DNA of 64,000 bases from Sapria himalayana (GCA_029783825.1 JAREIK010003431.1:122805-186804); one strand, 5' to 3'. Positions 35,601 through 50,600 are shown, numbered from the stretch's first letter. Notes: generated from the sequence alone by a model not told the origin. Numbers and translations: made by a program.

Positions 35601-38600
35601 GGATTCATGCTCCCCTATAATCTATGATTAGTCCATGTCTATAATATGCTTTAGATCATTATATTTGATTCTGAAGATAATGTTAGTTATAGTCTTAATA
35701 TATTAGATGTTATGGTATGAGTCATCATTAATTAACAATTCTAATTTATTTTTGAATATTCATTCTTAAATATTCTTAGGCTTTTAAGTATGAAAATCCT
35801 TCAATTATATCGTCACTTTTTTAATTTTTTATCTAAAATAATATTTATTCATAAAAAAAATAGATTTTGATACTATGATAAATATTAAAGAGGTTAATAG
35901 ATTATGTTTATCTTAGATAATACTAAATGATTGGATTCCTATGATTTTTACTAACTAATATATATAAATTATTATTATTATCATGTGATATGATAACGTA
36001 TTAATTAATATCTAAATACAAAGATAACTCACTTATATTTAATAAATCATCTCATCATTTATTTGTAAATAATTGACTGAAAAAATCATAATCTTTGAAT
36101 ATGATTTCCTTGTTCATAATTGGAGGCTTGTAATACTATCATACATAATATCATAAAATATAAATATGTTATTTATTTTTTTGTGAATTTAACTATTTGG
36201 TATTTTTATTTGGTTCATGTTGTTTGATATAAATTTTAATATGTTTTATATTCATTCTATTTTAATCATATGATTCATATAAATAGCTAAGTAATAAAAG
36301 AAAAGAAATGGAGAATCAGTATTTTAATTACTTGGTTTTTATCTCAATAGCTATGACACTAAAATTAGTGTCTTCTCATATATTTATTAAATATATTATT
36401 TAAGTTATACATGCCCCCAAGTGTAATATAATTGGTAAAAGTATACATAGATGAATATATGTTAATTGTAAAGAAGCACATATATGGTAGTGGCATGGAG
36501 TGCCCATGTGTTGGATATGCAGATATGCGGATACACGATGGATATACATGGATACGTGTCCGATACGCCACGGGGCATATTGTTAACCAAATAGTAGATC
36601 AAAGTTATGGATACGTGTCGGACACGGGGGGTGTGATTTCGATTTGTAGGCAGAGGGTGAATTCGATTCTGTGAAGCAGTGGGATGGGCATTATTTTGCG
36701 GGGTGGCGGGGAGGGCGTGATTTTGCGGGGTGGCGGGGAGGGCGTGATTTTGCGGGGTGGTGGGGAGGGCGTGATTTTGCGGGGTGGCGGGGAGGGCGTG
36801 ATTCTGCGGGGTGGCGGGGAGGGCGTGATTCTGCGGGGTGGCGGGGAGGGCGTGATTCTGTGGGGCGGGGGAGGGTGCGATTTTGTGGGGTGGGGGGGGA
36901 TTTCAATAAAATAAAATAAAAAAATATTTTATTATAAAATAAGATAATTATAAAATATTATTTCATAAAATAAGATATGTATAATTTTTATTTTATAAAA
37001 TACATAATATTTATAAAATAATTATAAATTTAATTATAATTTATTTTATCAATATTTTCCAAGAATAATATTTATAAATATAATTATTTTTATTTTTATT
37101 TAATTTTATCATGTCGCATTCTAGTCATATCCGTATCTTAATTTTTTGAAATTTACTGTATTTTCGTATCCCACCATATCGTATCCCCGTACTCGTATTC
37201 GTGCTTCTTAGGTTAATTGTATCATAAAAAATTTTTTAGAATTAAAAAAAAGAATTTTTTACCTCTCAATTTGAAGCATTAATAATAAGTTTGTCACTTA
37301 TATTATTAATATAGTAGGATATCACATGTAGAGGCTATGTTGCACGGACACGGATACGGACACGGGGATACGACACGGCAAGATACGGGGACACGGCAAA
37401 TTCTAAAAAACTAGGATACGGATACGGCTAGGATACGTCATGATAAAAAAAATAAAATTAAAAATAAAAATTATTATTATAAATATTAGGTATTTTAAAA
37501 TAATTAAATATACTGTATTTTAAAATAATTTAAAATTTTGTATTTTAAAATAATGTAAACAAAATGTTAGGTATTTTCCTTCCCCCCCTTCCCCCCTTCC
37601 GAAACCCCCTCCCGCCCCCCCTTCCGAAACCCCCTCTCGCCCCCCCTTCCGAAACCCACTCCCGCCCGCCCCCCCTTCCGAAACCCACTCCCGCCCGCCC
37701 CCCCTTCCGAAACCCACTCCCACCCGCCCCCCCTTCCGAAACCCACTCCCGCCCGCCCCCCCTTCCGAAACCCCCTCCCGAAATGCATTTTTGGATACAG
37801 ATTCCAAAAAACGACGCGTTTTTGGAATCTGTTTCCAAAAATGCGTCGGATACGTCTCCGAACAACGCGTCGGATACGTCTCCGACGCGTATCCGATACG
37901 CCACGTGTCGTATCCCATACGGATTTGTGTCCGATACGCCACGTGGCGTATCGGACACGTATCCGACGCGTGTCCGACCCGTGTCCACGTGTCCACGTGT
38001 CGGACACGTGGACACGGCAGCTCCTAGGCGTATCCGTGCAACACAGTGTAGAGGTGTCAAATGGGTCGTGTTGTCCCGGCCCAGCCCATTTTTTTCAGGT
38101 CCGGCCGTGCTTTCGTGCTGGGCCAGGCACGTCACGGTTACTGTATCGTGCTGTGCCCAGCTTGGCATGGTTTTGTGGAGTTCAGCCCGGCACGGGCCCG
38201 CGGCATGATCCGCCTGGCTCGGCCTGGTCGGGCTGAACCCTAAATTAAAAAAAAATAAGGTTTCGGCATGCACTGTCGCGTTGAACCCCTAATTTTAAAA
38301 AAAATTAGGGTTTCGGTGCCCCAATAACCCTAATTTTTTAAAAAAATTTGGGTTCAGCATGTTACCGTGCCAATGGGCCACAGTATAGTGCCAGGCCAAG
38401 CACGGCATGAGGCCCGGTTGGCCTCGGCATGGTATGGCACGAGAAATTTTTGTGCCAGGCTAGCCCAGGCATGACCGAATCGTGCAGTGCCTCGTATCGG
38501 GCCGGGCCTGGCCAGCCCGGCCCCGTTGATACATCTAATCACATGTTGGTAGTTAATATATGACTTTAATATTAAGTAGGTATAATTTTAAAAGTGTTTG

Positions 38601-41600
38601 ATATTCATTAATTTTTTTTAGGTCTACTAATATGTATATAGTATGGAACTCTTGTTATCTGTTAGGTATCTTAAAATATTTTAGTGAATTTTTTATATAT
38701 TCAATGAGTGAAAAATGACTTTCATTCTTACTTGTACTATTTGATTAAATATGTGATATATATATTTAAAGTGAAAAATATTAGTTAATGGTTTGTTTCT
38801 AATAATTTTGACAAATACAGTGGAATCTCTCTAAATTAATACGATTCGTAGCACAAAAAATTATTAATTAACGGAGGTTATTAATATATAGAACATTCAC
38901 CTAAAAATCAGAAAATATATCAAAGATATTGCATGATTAATTCATGCAAGTCTCGATAAATTCAATGTCAATTTCCAAAGTTAAGTTGTGCTTAAATTAA
39001 TCAACTTAAATTTTGAAATACCAAAGATCATGATCATGTTTCCAAGAAAGTTTTTCAGGTGTGGAATATCAAAAGTTCATCACTTGAATTATAAAGACTA
39101 ATGCATACAACAGTTGAGTTATAGTTTGTCTCTTTTTTTTATTTCTCTTTTCTTCCAAAATGAAGCATTCATCTTCTCTGAGTAATGATTAAAAACTTAA
39201 AATTTATCATTATAAAGCAGCAAATCCATCCATCAAACAATCAGCTCTTGCAAATTGGGCAATGCAAGAATTCAAGCTTTCAAAAATCCCAACACAAGGA
39301 ACCATCAGCAACATCTTTGCTAAGCGTTAACAATATGAAAGCATGGACAACTAAACTTACATCTAAGCGTCAAAGAGTTGTGAAGCATCCCGAACTTGAT
39401 AATGTTTTAGCAATTTGGGTTTTACAATGCCAAGCACGTTGAGTGGCATTATTAGATGATTTAATCAAGGAAAAGGCTCGTTAATTTGCTAGACAACTTG
39501 AACTTGGAGAGAGAACACCAGAATTTTCAAATGGATGACTTGCAAAGTTCAATATTTGCCATGGATTCAAAGCTCAAAAATTATATGGAGAAAGTGACTT
39601 TGCTGATTTAGATACAATTGACAGAAATATGTCAACAATAAAAGAACAACTTCAAAGCTATTCACTTCAAGATATATATAACATGGATGAAACATGACTC
39701 TTTTATCGCATGACCCCTGATCGAACAATTGTACGACGTCAAATTAAAGGTTCTAAGAAGGATAAAACACGTCTAACTTTTGTCTTTGCTACAAATGCAG
39801 ATGAGTCTCAAAATGGAACTTCTCATCATTGGTTATGCACAAAGGCCACGTGCTTTTAATAGAAAAAGTGGAGAGCAATTGAGTTTCTATTTTCGCAGCA
39901 ATGCAAAAGCTTGGATGACTGGACTCATTTTCAGGGAATGACTATAAAAGATGGATCAACAAATACAAGATGCTAATAGAAAAGTCATACTTTTGTTAGA
40001 TAATGCTCATTCACATGTGGTGAGGGATTTGCCTCTTACAAATGTTCAAGTTTTTTTTTTCCAGCTAATACAACTTCTAAAATTCAACCAATGGATGCTG
40101 GAATAATAGCAGCATTCAAGAGGCGATATAGGCGTTTTCAATTCCAAGATGCAATTGATAGAGATGAACAACAAAAGGCAAACATCTATAAGGTTGATCA
40201 ATTGATAGCCATGAAATAGGCTAAGGTAGCATGGAATGACATTTCTAGCAAGACAATAGTCAATTGCTTTAAGCACACAAGTCTCTTTGAAAGAGACTCA
40301 AAAAAATAAAGTGGGCTCGGAAGAACAAGATATAGAAAATGAATTTAAAGATGCTATTAATCAACTGCCAATTAGTCGCCCAATGTTTGTTCACGAGCTT
40401 ATAAATCCCGAGGAAGAGTAACAAGTTGTCCATGAGGAAAATTCAGATGAAGATTTAATAAAATTTTCGTCGTCTCAAGATCAAGAAGAAGATGAAGATG
40501 GTGAAGTTATGGATGAAAATACTCCCATGTCAATAAAAGAAAAATTAAATATTCTTCATTCTTGTATTTCATTTCTTGATCTTTCAAATCCAAATCATGT
40601 TATAGTTTATAAGCTACTTAGAAACATATAATTTGAGATACAGACTATTGAAAAAAAACAAACTACTTTAGATAGGTAATTTTGTAATGAATATTAATGT
40701 TACGAATCAATATATTTTATCTATGATGTATAGTATTTTTAGATTTATAAGGAATATTGATTCTATCAATTAATATTTTTACATAGGGTGTTTTCTATTT
40801 TGCATTATATAATAGATATTAGAATTATTAAGTAAACACATTCCATGGAGTCAGTGGATTGATTTTTCATTAAATAATGAAGGTTATTAATTTATAGAGT
40901 ATCAATTTAGGGAGGTTCTATTATATATTAAATTGTACTATTTTACTATATTTTCTAAATTTGTTAATTATTAATTATTTTTTTTATTTAAAATATTTTA
41001 TTATGTTATTTTTATTAGTAAATCTAGGAATTTATTATAACCAGAATAAAAGTATATTTGTATTATATTAACTATTCTAGGATCATATGAAAATATAATC
41101 AAAAGATTAATGCTAGTAATTAATTTTATTATATTTTTTCCCCAAATTCAGTATAGTAAATGAAGATGGTCAATGAACCTAAAGTTGATCTAATTTTAAA
41201 GATCATTCTATTAAATTAAGTTTATTTGAGATCTAATACATCATATTTTTTAATATATTGATCGACATGTCTCTTAAGGTGGTAAGTATCACATGTATTT
41301 ATATATATATATAAATAAATAAATATATATATAAAATAATATACTAAGAAGCACAAATATGGATACAGACACGGGGATACGATATGACATGATACGGAGA
41401 CACGACAAATTATAAAAAATTAGGATACAGATATTGTTAGAACACGACATAATAAGATAAAAACAATATAAATATTATCTTTAAAAAACAATTATACTTA
41501 TATATTACATATTTATATATTGTATATTTAAAAATTATAATCATGCATTTAAACCTCCTAACCCCACTGCTCCAGTTTTGTAATTTCATATAATTTTTTT

Positions 41601-44600
41601 ATTTATTACATATTGTATATTTAATAAACAATTATATTTAAAAATTAAAATAATGTATTTAAATCCCACCCATATTATTGCTTCGAAATCCCGAAGACAA
41701 CCCTCCTCATCCCTCGTTGTTACCTTTTCTCTAAGTCTGAGACTCAAAAATTATCGGTGTCGTTGGCGATTAAGCGTCATCGGCCACTCGGCATTGTCTG
41801 AGTTGTCGAAGCTGACAAGCCGTATCACGTAGGGCTTATTACGCTTCGGATACATATCCGACGCGTCCGTCCAATACGCTACGTGGCATATCGGACACGA
41901 ATTGGTCAACGATATGCCACGTGGCGTATCAGACATGTATCCATGGCGTGTCCATACCTTATCCACGTGTCCGACACGGGGACATTGTTGTGGATTGATG
42001 TATCCATGTTTCCTTGATAATATATATATATATTGTATCAAATTTTTTTAATATCTTTATTATTTTTATTTTTAATTAAATAATATAGCATATTGACTAT
42101 TAAAATTCACGTATTTTTATGTTTCTTTAGGCAAATGGGCAGAGCCCATGGGAATAAGAGGACATATTTTTGATTTCATATTGACTATTTTTTAATAGCC
42201 CATGGGACGATTAAAATTCATGTATCTTTTAGTCCATGGGACCATCTTAGTCCCATGGGTAGAGCTCATGGACTAAGATGGTCAATTAAAATTCACATAT
42301 TTTTTTAATATCTTTTAATTTATAATATATATATATATTGTATCTGGGATCTAATTTATTTTTTTTAAATTTATTATTTTTTATGTATGAGCGGCTAAGA
42401 AAACGAGAAAAATAATTTTTTTTTATTTTTAAATTTATTAATTAATCTAAAAATTATTAACTAAAATTAATTAATTTAAACATAATATAATTGCTATGTA
42501 TATCTTAATTTTATGTGTATACAGTGTAGTAGATACTTTGGATGTTCTAACTGTCACTTCTTATTCTCGTGCATGGTAGTCACAACTCGCCACAAAACTT
42601 ACATAGACTTTCCATTAAATTAAAAATACAAATTTATTTAAAAAAAGTTGACACAAATAGATCACAATATTATTTTCAGAGTGAGGAGAAGATATGAGAG
42701 GAGAAAAGCTTATAAATTAACTTTGAAAAAAAATATATATCAATAAGGTAATTATAAAAAAAATATTCTATTAAAAATATATATATTTCAGTTTTTTAAT
42801 AGTTTTTAGGGCATAAATCTTATTGTCGCTTGATGCAATTTGATTGCTTAAAATTTTATGTAAAAATATTTTTTTATTATGGCTGATAGGACAATGATAG
42901 ATGTTGTCTTATTGGCTATTGCTTTTTATCTAGAATGAGCGAAAATAAATATGCAGTCATTAAAAAATTGACTAATTTTTTTAAAAAAGATGTGCCACGA
43001 GCTATGCTGTTATGCCAGGCATGTGGGTCATGCTAGGAACTACACGAGGCTTGTTTAGCTATGACCTAACACACACTAGTCATGCCATGTCGAGCTTGAT
43101 ACTACAAAATCAGGTCGTGCCTCATTTCGTGTTTGGTCCTGACACAATTGAGTCGAGCTATGCCTCTTGTCATCTTGGGGCCGCCTAATCCATTTGACAT
43201 CTCGAAATGAGTAATTGTTTTGTTGTCATAACTCTTCTAGAAAATTAAAGAAAAATACGTAATATACCGGTGTAAATTAAATGAGGTAATTTTTTTTTTT
43301 AAATTTTGCAAACTAGACTCTCAGTGATTCATTTAGGTTAAATAATGTCTTTTGTAATTTATAAATTATATTAGACTATATTGTTTTAAATTCAAGTATC
43401 TGTTCCATATACCTCTTATCCTTAATGTCATCATAAAATATAATTTTCACATTTAATTGGTATATTTTTTAATTGTAAGATGTTTTTAGAGAAATAAGAA
43501 TTTGTATGAAGGTTATTTTAGTTATTATATAAAAAGTGTTAATAGTTTACATCGGCCTGTGGTGAATTCCTTTGCTATAAGTATCGTCGTAAGATGATTT
43601 ATATTTTCATTTGAATTCATCTTAAGATAGTATTTCATGGTGATATAATACCTTAAAAGGAGATATAAGCATCTTGGTACTATCAAGAGAAATAATAAAA
43701 AATATAAGAATAGTGAAAATATTTATACAATAATACCTATGAGATTGGGTGATAAGTATGATTTCTCCATCTTTTATGGTGAGTGATCAAAAGCTTAAAA
43801 CTAGATTTTTATGCTACAAGATTATTTGACTCATCGGTAGTCTTGTTTTTAATATGAGCAAGTTGTGTGTATGTCTCCTGCTCTTAGTATAGGTCTCAAG
43901 TTCTGAATGGTCATGTCTCATAGTCTTTGATTCATCTTGAGCTTGAACTAAAGTAGATTCGTGAGTTATCAAGTCATCTGGACTCGAGAAAATTTTCTAT
44001 CTTGAGTAATCCCACATTGTCAAGTCACTAAAATATATATTTGTTAGTACTTATGATGACTCAATATGGTGATATGATATGATGATATGATCATAATTCA
44101 TATTATGATGAAATGATACATTATCATCATAATGTGAATTAGCTAGTTTCGAAGTAACATACGCGTGATTCTCTATCCTAGTTGGAGGTTCAAGTAGGAA
44201 CTAATGTGGATCATCATAATATGGATCTATATTTGTTAGTAATGAACCTAGATGTGTTAAACGAGCTGTGTCGTGTTGGCATGACCCATTTTTTTTATGG
44301 CACGACATGGTTAAAATTTTATGCCATGCCAGACACGATATAGTAGCACGTTCCACCAACTTGGCAAGTCATGATTGGCATGGAAAAGTGCACGGTCATG
44401 CCCAACTATGCCGAATGGAGAAGATGCATGGGTCGTGCATCTTTGCCATTACTCGACGGCATACTATGCCATGGCCCCGAGTGCACGACCATGATGGTGA
44501 TGGGTGGTTGGCTTATAGGACTGCCAATTACAATTGGCCATGTGGCCGATTGTTTATTAAAAAATGGATTGCCCAATGACGAGGCGGTCAAATTTAAAAA

Positions 44601-47600
44601 ATAAAATAAAATTTCTTAGTTTACCATGCTGTCGAGCCATGCACACGGGTAGTGCTTGGCCTGACATAAGGCACGACTCATGCTGCCCTAGCACTGCATG
44701 ACTCATGCTGCCATAGCACGGCACGAACTGTGCCATGGGGCGGTTTGGCCCAGCCCGGCCTGAGGCATGGTTTTGGACCGTGCTTTGCTGGGCCCATTTT
44801 TTGGTGGCCCAATTGGGCTACCGTGCTGTGAACAGCACATCATGATATTGTAACTAAGTCGTGCCTGACATGACACGACTTGAGCATAGTAGGTTAGACA
44901 CGGCCCATCGGCCTGGTTTGTAATTGGTTCGGGCCGGGGCTTGCCTTGACTTGTAGGGCCGGGTCAGTTTGGGTCGTTAGGAATTGGGTCATTCAAAACT
45001 TTAAAATCATCATAAATTTTAAATTTTTATACTAAAATTAAATTAATTACATAATTAATTAATTAAATTAATAAATCAAATAATAACTAAGAATAAACAA
45101 CTCACAACTAAAAACACATAAAAATCACAAAATAACAATTAACAAAGTAAGACTAAGATTAAATAATTAAAAGATAAAAAAGAAATATATCAAAGATAAA
45201 TTCATAAATATAAAATATGAATCTAATCACATAAGAAAGTGTCTAATAACAAAAAATAGCAAGCTTAAGTCTCAAAGTTAAATGACAAAAATAAATATAT
45301 AATAATATAATAAATATTTTTTAAGGGTTAGGGCATGCCTAGTAGAGAACATCCTTACAAGGGAATTCCCCTTCTAATTGTGCATATAATGTTCACAACA
45401 AGCAATAAATATCTATCATTCCAAATACAAATCCTAAAACTAAAAATGCTATGTATATGAAATAAGATGAGACTCAGATGTAAACTAAGTCTCAAGCCTT
45501 TATCATCTCCCACATACAATGCACATGCCAATGTAAGGTAAAAGCCTCCTTGAGGGTGTGTGTCTGGTGAGTTCTTTGAAAAATAAAATTTGTTCATTTA
45601 TAAACAAAATGTTTTAATGGATGCCAGCATTTCAATATCCTCTTTAATTTAAATCACGTGTGTCTGTTGGGTAACTGATCTTCTTGTGGTCTCACCACAA
45701 GAATTTCACATGTCTACTAATATTTTATGGCCTTTTACCAATAAAATATCCAACTAGTATGGGCCTTTCATCTAAGGGAGTATCTAGCACTGCTTGCCAT
45801 CACCATCACACCAATTCATTTTCCATGATATATAATGTTGTGTGGATTTATAGATCACCATCCAATGGGATCAAGCCCACATATTTATGACCATGCACTC
45901 ACACCCTTATAAATGTGACGTTTCTTTGCATATACAATGTAATTCCTTAATTCATATATATATATAATATCATATATTAATAGAAACCATAAACCCCAAT
46001 CACATCATGCACCTTATAGTGCACATTGGGTAACCATGCCATAAGCATATAATTTCTAACCCACATTCAATCTCAATACACATAAATAGCCATTTTACAT
46101 GACCTAATCACTCATGCATATAGAGACATTCATTTAGTATTTTTATCATGATGTAAAATCATGCATAATTTTTCCTTAACCAATTTTGTGCAAAGGAATT
46201 GGATAACCCTCATGTCTTACTTCAAATACAAAGTTATCATTGTAATTGACATATTTTAAAGATGTTAATTCTAATAGATTATTATCCTCTAAGTTTACTT
46301 CATGTAGGAATTTAAATCATCTTGCTTGGGTTACCCTAATTCAACTTACAACCCAAACCATAAAATAATTTCTATTTTGTGGACAAAATTATCCCCCTTA
46401 ATTAAACCTCCATTGTCCATTCCAATGCCCTTTCAATTCAATTCGATTCTTGGTGTCCTCGAAACAATTCTATATAATTGCATTATCTTTCACATCTAAT
46501 TGAAATAATCCAATTCAGAGGTCCTTAGACCAAGTTAAGGCCAAGATTAATTTCAATTTATTAGAGAAATTTCTATAAAAGGAAAGTTTTTGGAAAACTC
46601 CTCTCTTTTTCTTTTTGGATTGTGTTTAAGCTTTTTGAAATAGTTTTTTGCCACTCTTTCCTCCAACCACCTCATTGTTTATAGTAACATTAATTTCACT
46701 TAAGTTGGGCACTATGACTTTGGGAAAAGTTGTGACATTTGGAATCTTATAACAAAATAGAAAGTCATGATTTCAAAAAAAAGTTGCCAAAGTAGTGAGG
46801 GAAAGCCCAAGGTGTGGAAAGAAAGTGTTAGCCTCCAAAAGGAAAACAATGTCATGTTCTTGGAAAAGGTATACAATCCTTGAAGAAAATTTGTGGACTT
46901 GAAAGAAAGTCATAATATTAAAAAGAAAGTAATGACTTTGAGAAAAAAAATCTTCTCATTCTAGTAGGATTTCAACTTGCAACACCTATTATAATTAAAT
47001 GTATCAGATAGGTTGTGTCGTGCCGAAAGCCCGAAATGACTTATTTATTGGTGGCCCAATTAGGCTACCATGCTATGTCGGGTATGACACGTTTTGAGTA
47101 TGGCTGGCCCAGCATGATCCGGCATGCTTGACATTGAGTAGATTCGGGCTGGGTTGTGCCTGACCATGCAGGGCCGTACATACTGGGTCTAGCCAGGCCA
47201 TATCCAAAGTCAGGGAGTCTATCGGCCTTTTTTAAAATACCGCCTTAATGGGTGGGACAGGCTCGATCCAATCCAGTCCAAGGTCCATGGATGAGGGACC
47301 ATGGTGGGTGGGACAGGGCACGATTGATGTTAGTGCCATTGAACTATGCCCGCACAGAATGAGCTCTTCTTGACCCAACACGGCATAAGCTATGCCTAAG
47401 GTCAGCATGGCCCATATCCAAGCATGGGTTTGGACTGTGCCATGTCGAGCTAGACACAGCTGAACTGGGCCATGCTGCGGGCCATTCTCAGGCCGCCTAA
47501 CCAATTTGACATCTCTAATTATGATGTTACTGATTATGTCTCATGAATTATCATCACTAACCAAAATGATATATATTGTGATCTTGTTGATAATTCCAAA

Positions 47601-50600
47601 AACTTGATAGTTATCAAAAAAGTCACCAAGAGTTTGTTTGACATTTGTGTGCTCATATTATTCTACAAGTATATAAATCATATAAGTAATAAAAAATATA
47701 TAAGTCAATATATTGATCTCATAGAAATTATTATTAGTTTTTCATGAAGTTTTAGTAAATTGAATTAACTACTTTAGTTAACAAGATAAAACTAAGTTTT
47801 AGAAAGTAACTTAAACTCTCGGGTTAATTTATTTTAATCTATATGATGATGCTTCCTATATGGTGTTGTGGTAATGTAATACATATTTGTTAGATGAATG
47901 GTAAGAAATTGTGAGATGTCCAATCACCTTATTAGCCTACTAGTTTTATCAACTATGAGCTATCGATATCATGAATGATCTTTTTTGTAGCTGTGCCTTC
48001 AATATTCCTATCATTGTATACCAAAATATATATTTACCTAATAATTAGTAATCCTATAATTCCTAGTCATTTAGGCAATTAATCAATTACCATTGAAAGT
48101 TACTTTGACTATGTGTATCTCTATTTAGCTAGTAATTCTAGAGAAACACAATGATATGGGCATAATAATATCTATGCTTTCGACTTTATTAATATTATAT
48201 TCGCATCAATTAATTTAGACCAATCTAACAATTCTACCCTTGGAAGCCATCATGAGAAGAATGGTTAGAAAGTACTATCACTTTCTATCAATATATGTTC
48301 ATTTTTGTATGTCTCATTGCTTACTTATCATTATCTATCATGACAAACACAAAGTAATATCCATCAACAAGGTGAAACCTTAGGTTAAATGTTTTAAAAA
48401 ACTTTCATATCCATTAATATTCAATAAATTACAAAATCACAAAAGATTCATTATAAATCACATTCATCACACAAAACTAGATAACAAAAATTTTAGACTC
48501 CTAAATTAGCCTAATATTGAGGAGGGATTCAAGAAAAATAAATTGGAAATTATCTCATCGAATCTGGTATTCGCAAAAGTGGTAGAAATTTAGGATCTAG
48601 GTTTCAATTTTGGGTTCCATTCCAACCTGTTCATGCGCGACTCTATTCTATTACCCTACCAGGGTGACATCATCATGCATATGGTTCGTCTTTATTTTCC
48701 TCTGATCTCTCTAACTTCTTTTAAATTTTTAAGTATAGATTTTATATCATCAGATCCTTAATGTGTATTGTAGCATCTTTTATTAGCTCTATGTCATGAT
48801 GTTGGGTTGATATTATAATAGAAGATTGAGTTAAATCATTTATATAATATCACATTGTGGAATGTATTATAAAATATCATGACATCATTATGCATGTGTG
48901 AGGATGATGTCACAACACGTAAATATATCATGACTAAAGTTAGGCATACCCTTGAGTATGATGTTATTATGTGAAAAGAATGTCACCACCAAATATAACA
49001 TTATTATAGCTTCGGAACCTTAGAAATATTATGATTTTTTTGGGTAATATACAATTGTCATGATCTTGAAAATTATGTCATAACTTCATATTATTGTTTA
49101 AGTATTGTCAAGATTTCATTTTGATGTCATGACTAATATTCAATGCATTGCATGTTGCAACATGAAAATAATGTCACAATCAAAAATATATTTTAGAGCA
49201 AATATAATCATGACATGAAAATATTATGACAACCACATAGAAGGTATTGCAAAATAGAATGTTGTGGTCACCATGTGGTAGAGTTGTTACATATAATGAA
49301 TATCATGACCAATACATAGAGTTATGATCAAGAAAGGCTTGTCATGACTAAAAGTATGAGGTGGTGACTTCACCTCACTTTTCTACATTTTAGTTTAGTG
49401 TTCTCTCAAATCTATCATTTATACTCAATTATAGCTAATTTTACTACTTTTCATCAAAATGCATTAACAATTTACTTTCATGAAATCCATATCCCTTTTG
49501 CCCATTTCTAATGCAAATACCACATGAAATAAGCCAAAAATATCATTAAAAATATGGTGTTATCAATACTAAAAAATCCACACACTTATATATTTTCTCA
49601 CCCTCGAGCAAATAGAATCTCTTTCCCCTTCATTGCTCTTTCTTATTATAGAGGAGGAAGAAAATACAAAAAATGTAAGGTTGTTAATAAGGTTTATCAT
49701 GATTGGATATGAGTGCCATGACTTCTTTTTAAGTGGAGCTTTGCCATGGTATATTTTGCAACTTGATTTGAAGTTGCAACTTTCTTTAATCATTGGATTT
49801 CAGTGTATAATTCTATGAAATGTATATACAACATTAATATGATACAAGTAAAAAAAATATGGTCTTGGGTTGCATCCAAATATGTTTAATATTTGTAGCT
49901 AGACTAATATTTGACCCAAAAATTATGCATTTGTTGACTTTAGCTGGTCATGTAATTTTGTCTATACAGTATTTGATTTCTTCCCATTTAATGTACTTTA
50001 TATCTTCAATCAATGATTCTGAATAAAAGTTAATCTTCATTCCCTTCTTTCTTGGGCTACCCTGTTGCTCATCTCTTTTCTTTGAAATTTGGACTTATGT
50101 CATCTACTTTCCTTGAGATGCATATCCTTGGATCTCAAGACTTTATTAATTATTGTGACATTGTTGTTTGTTATCTCTACCTAACCATAGTCAAGAATTT
50201 TAAAATTATCATGACATTATCATATGTCCCCTTCTTTAATTATGCCATTACATTGACAAATATCATGACTCTATCTTTCATTATCTTCCGTTCTATCAAT
50301 ATCATAACTATTTTAGCTCCTATCATGGCTTCTTTTCATTGAGCCTTTTTTTGTATTCATGAATTTTTCAGATGTCGTGCCTTTCTTGTGCACTTCACGC
50401 TCAGCCTTTTTTTTGCTTCCAATTCATCTTTTTCTTGACCTCTATTTTCTTTGGATCTTCATCATTATTCATCACAATGTTATTCCTTTAATTTCTCCAT
50501 GGGCTTCATCAAGTAGCAGTGTGGTTATTTAAAATCTACTATGTCTACACTTTCATGAGTTTCCACATTTGTTTCTCTTTTATCTATGCAATAAGAATAT

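Larger units (their letters stand above)
37329..38537. mobile_element. hAT-type MITE, copy 3, with a GATACG element inserted in its first bases (TSD ATCACATG)
   Basis: The target ATCACATG stands at 37,321-37,328 and 38,538-38,545. The MITE's first six bases TAGAGG (37,329-37,334) are separated from the rest (TGTCAAATGGG from 38,055) by the GATACG element. The far end is CCGTTGATACATCTA, somewhat decayed. The interior has the familiar GGCACGG/GGCCCGG words. A single ATCACATG is found at the matching place in family R copy C (56,887-56,894). Confidence 0.88.
36390..43205 (+). repeat. Dispersed repeat 'family R', copy B, interrupted by nested transposons
   Basis: The host pieces are 36,390-36,468, 37,212-37,328, 38,538-38,817, 40,924-41,343 and 42,017-43,205. 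They align in order with the uninterrupted copy at 56,700-58,995 (for example 'TATCATAAAAAATTTT' at 37,220 against 'GTCATAAAAAAATTTT'; 'CTTAAGGTGGTAAGT' at 41,274 against 'CTTAAGGTGCTAAGT'). It ends CCATTTGACATCTCGA, a hAT-like terminus also seen at the end of copy C. Confidence 0.65.

Noticed and set aside
37520..38273. Gly/Arg-rich and Pro-rich open frames
   Set aside because: They are a by-product of the C-rich minisatellite and GATACG palindromes.
44268..44604. Two overlapping open frames
   Set aside because: They are located in an old hAT MITE copy and are low-complexity His/Met-rich translations.
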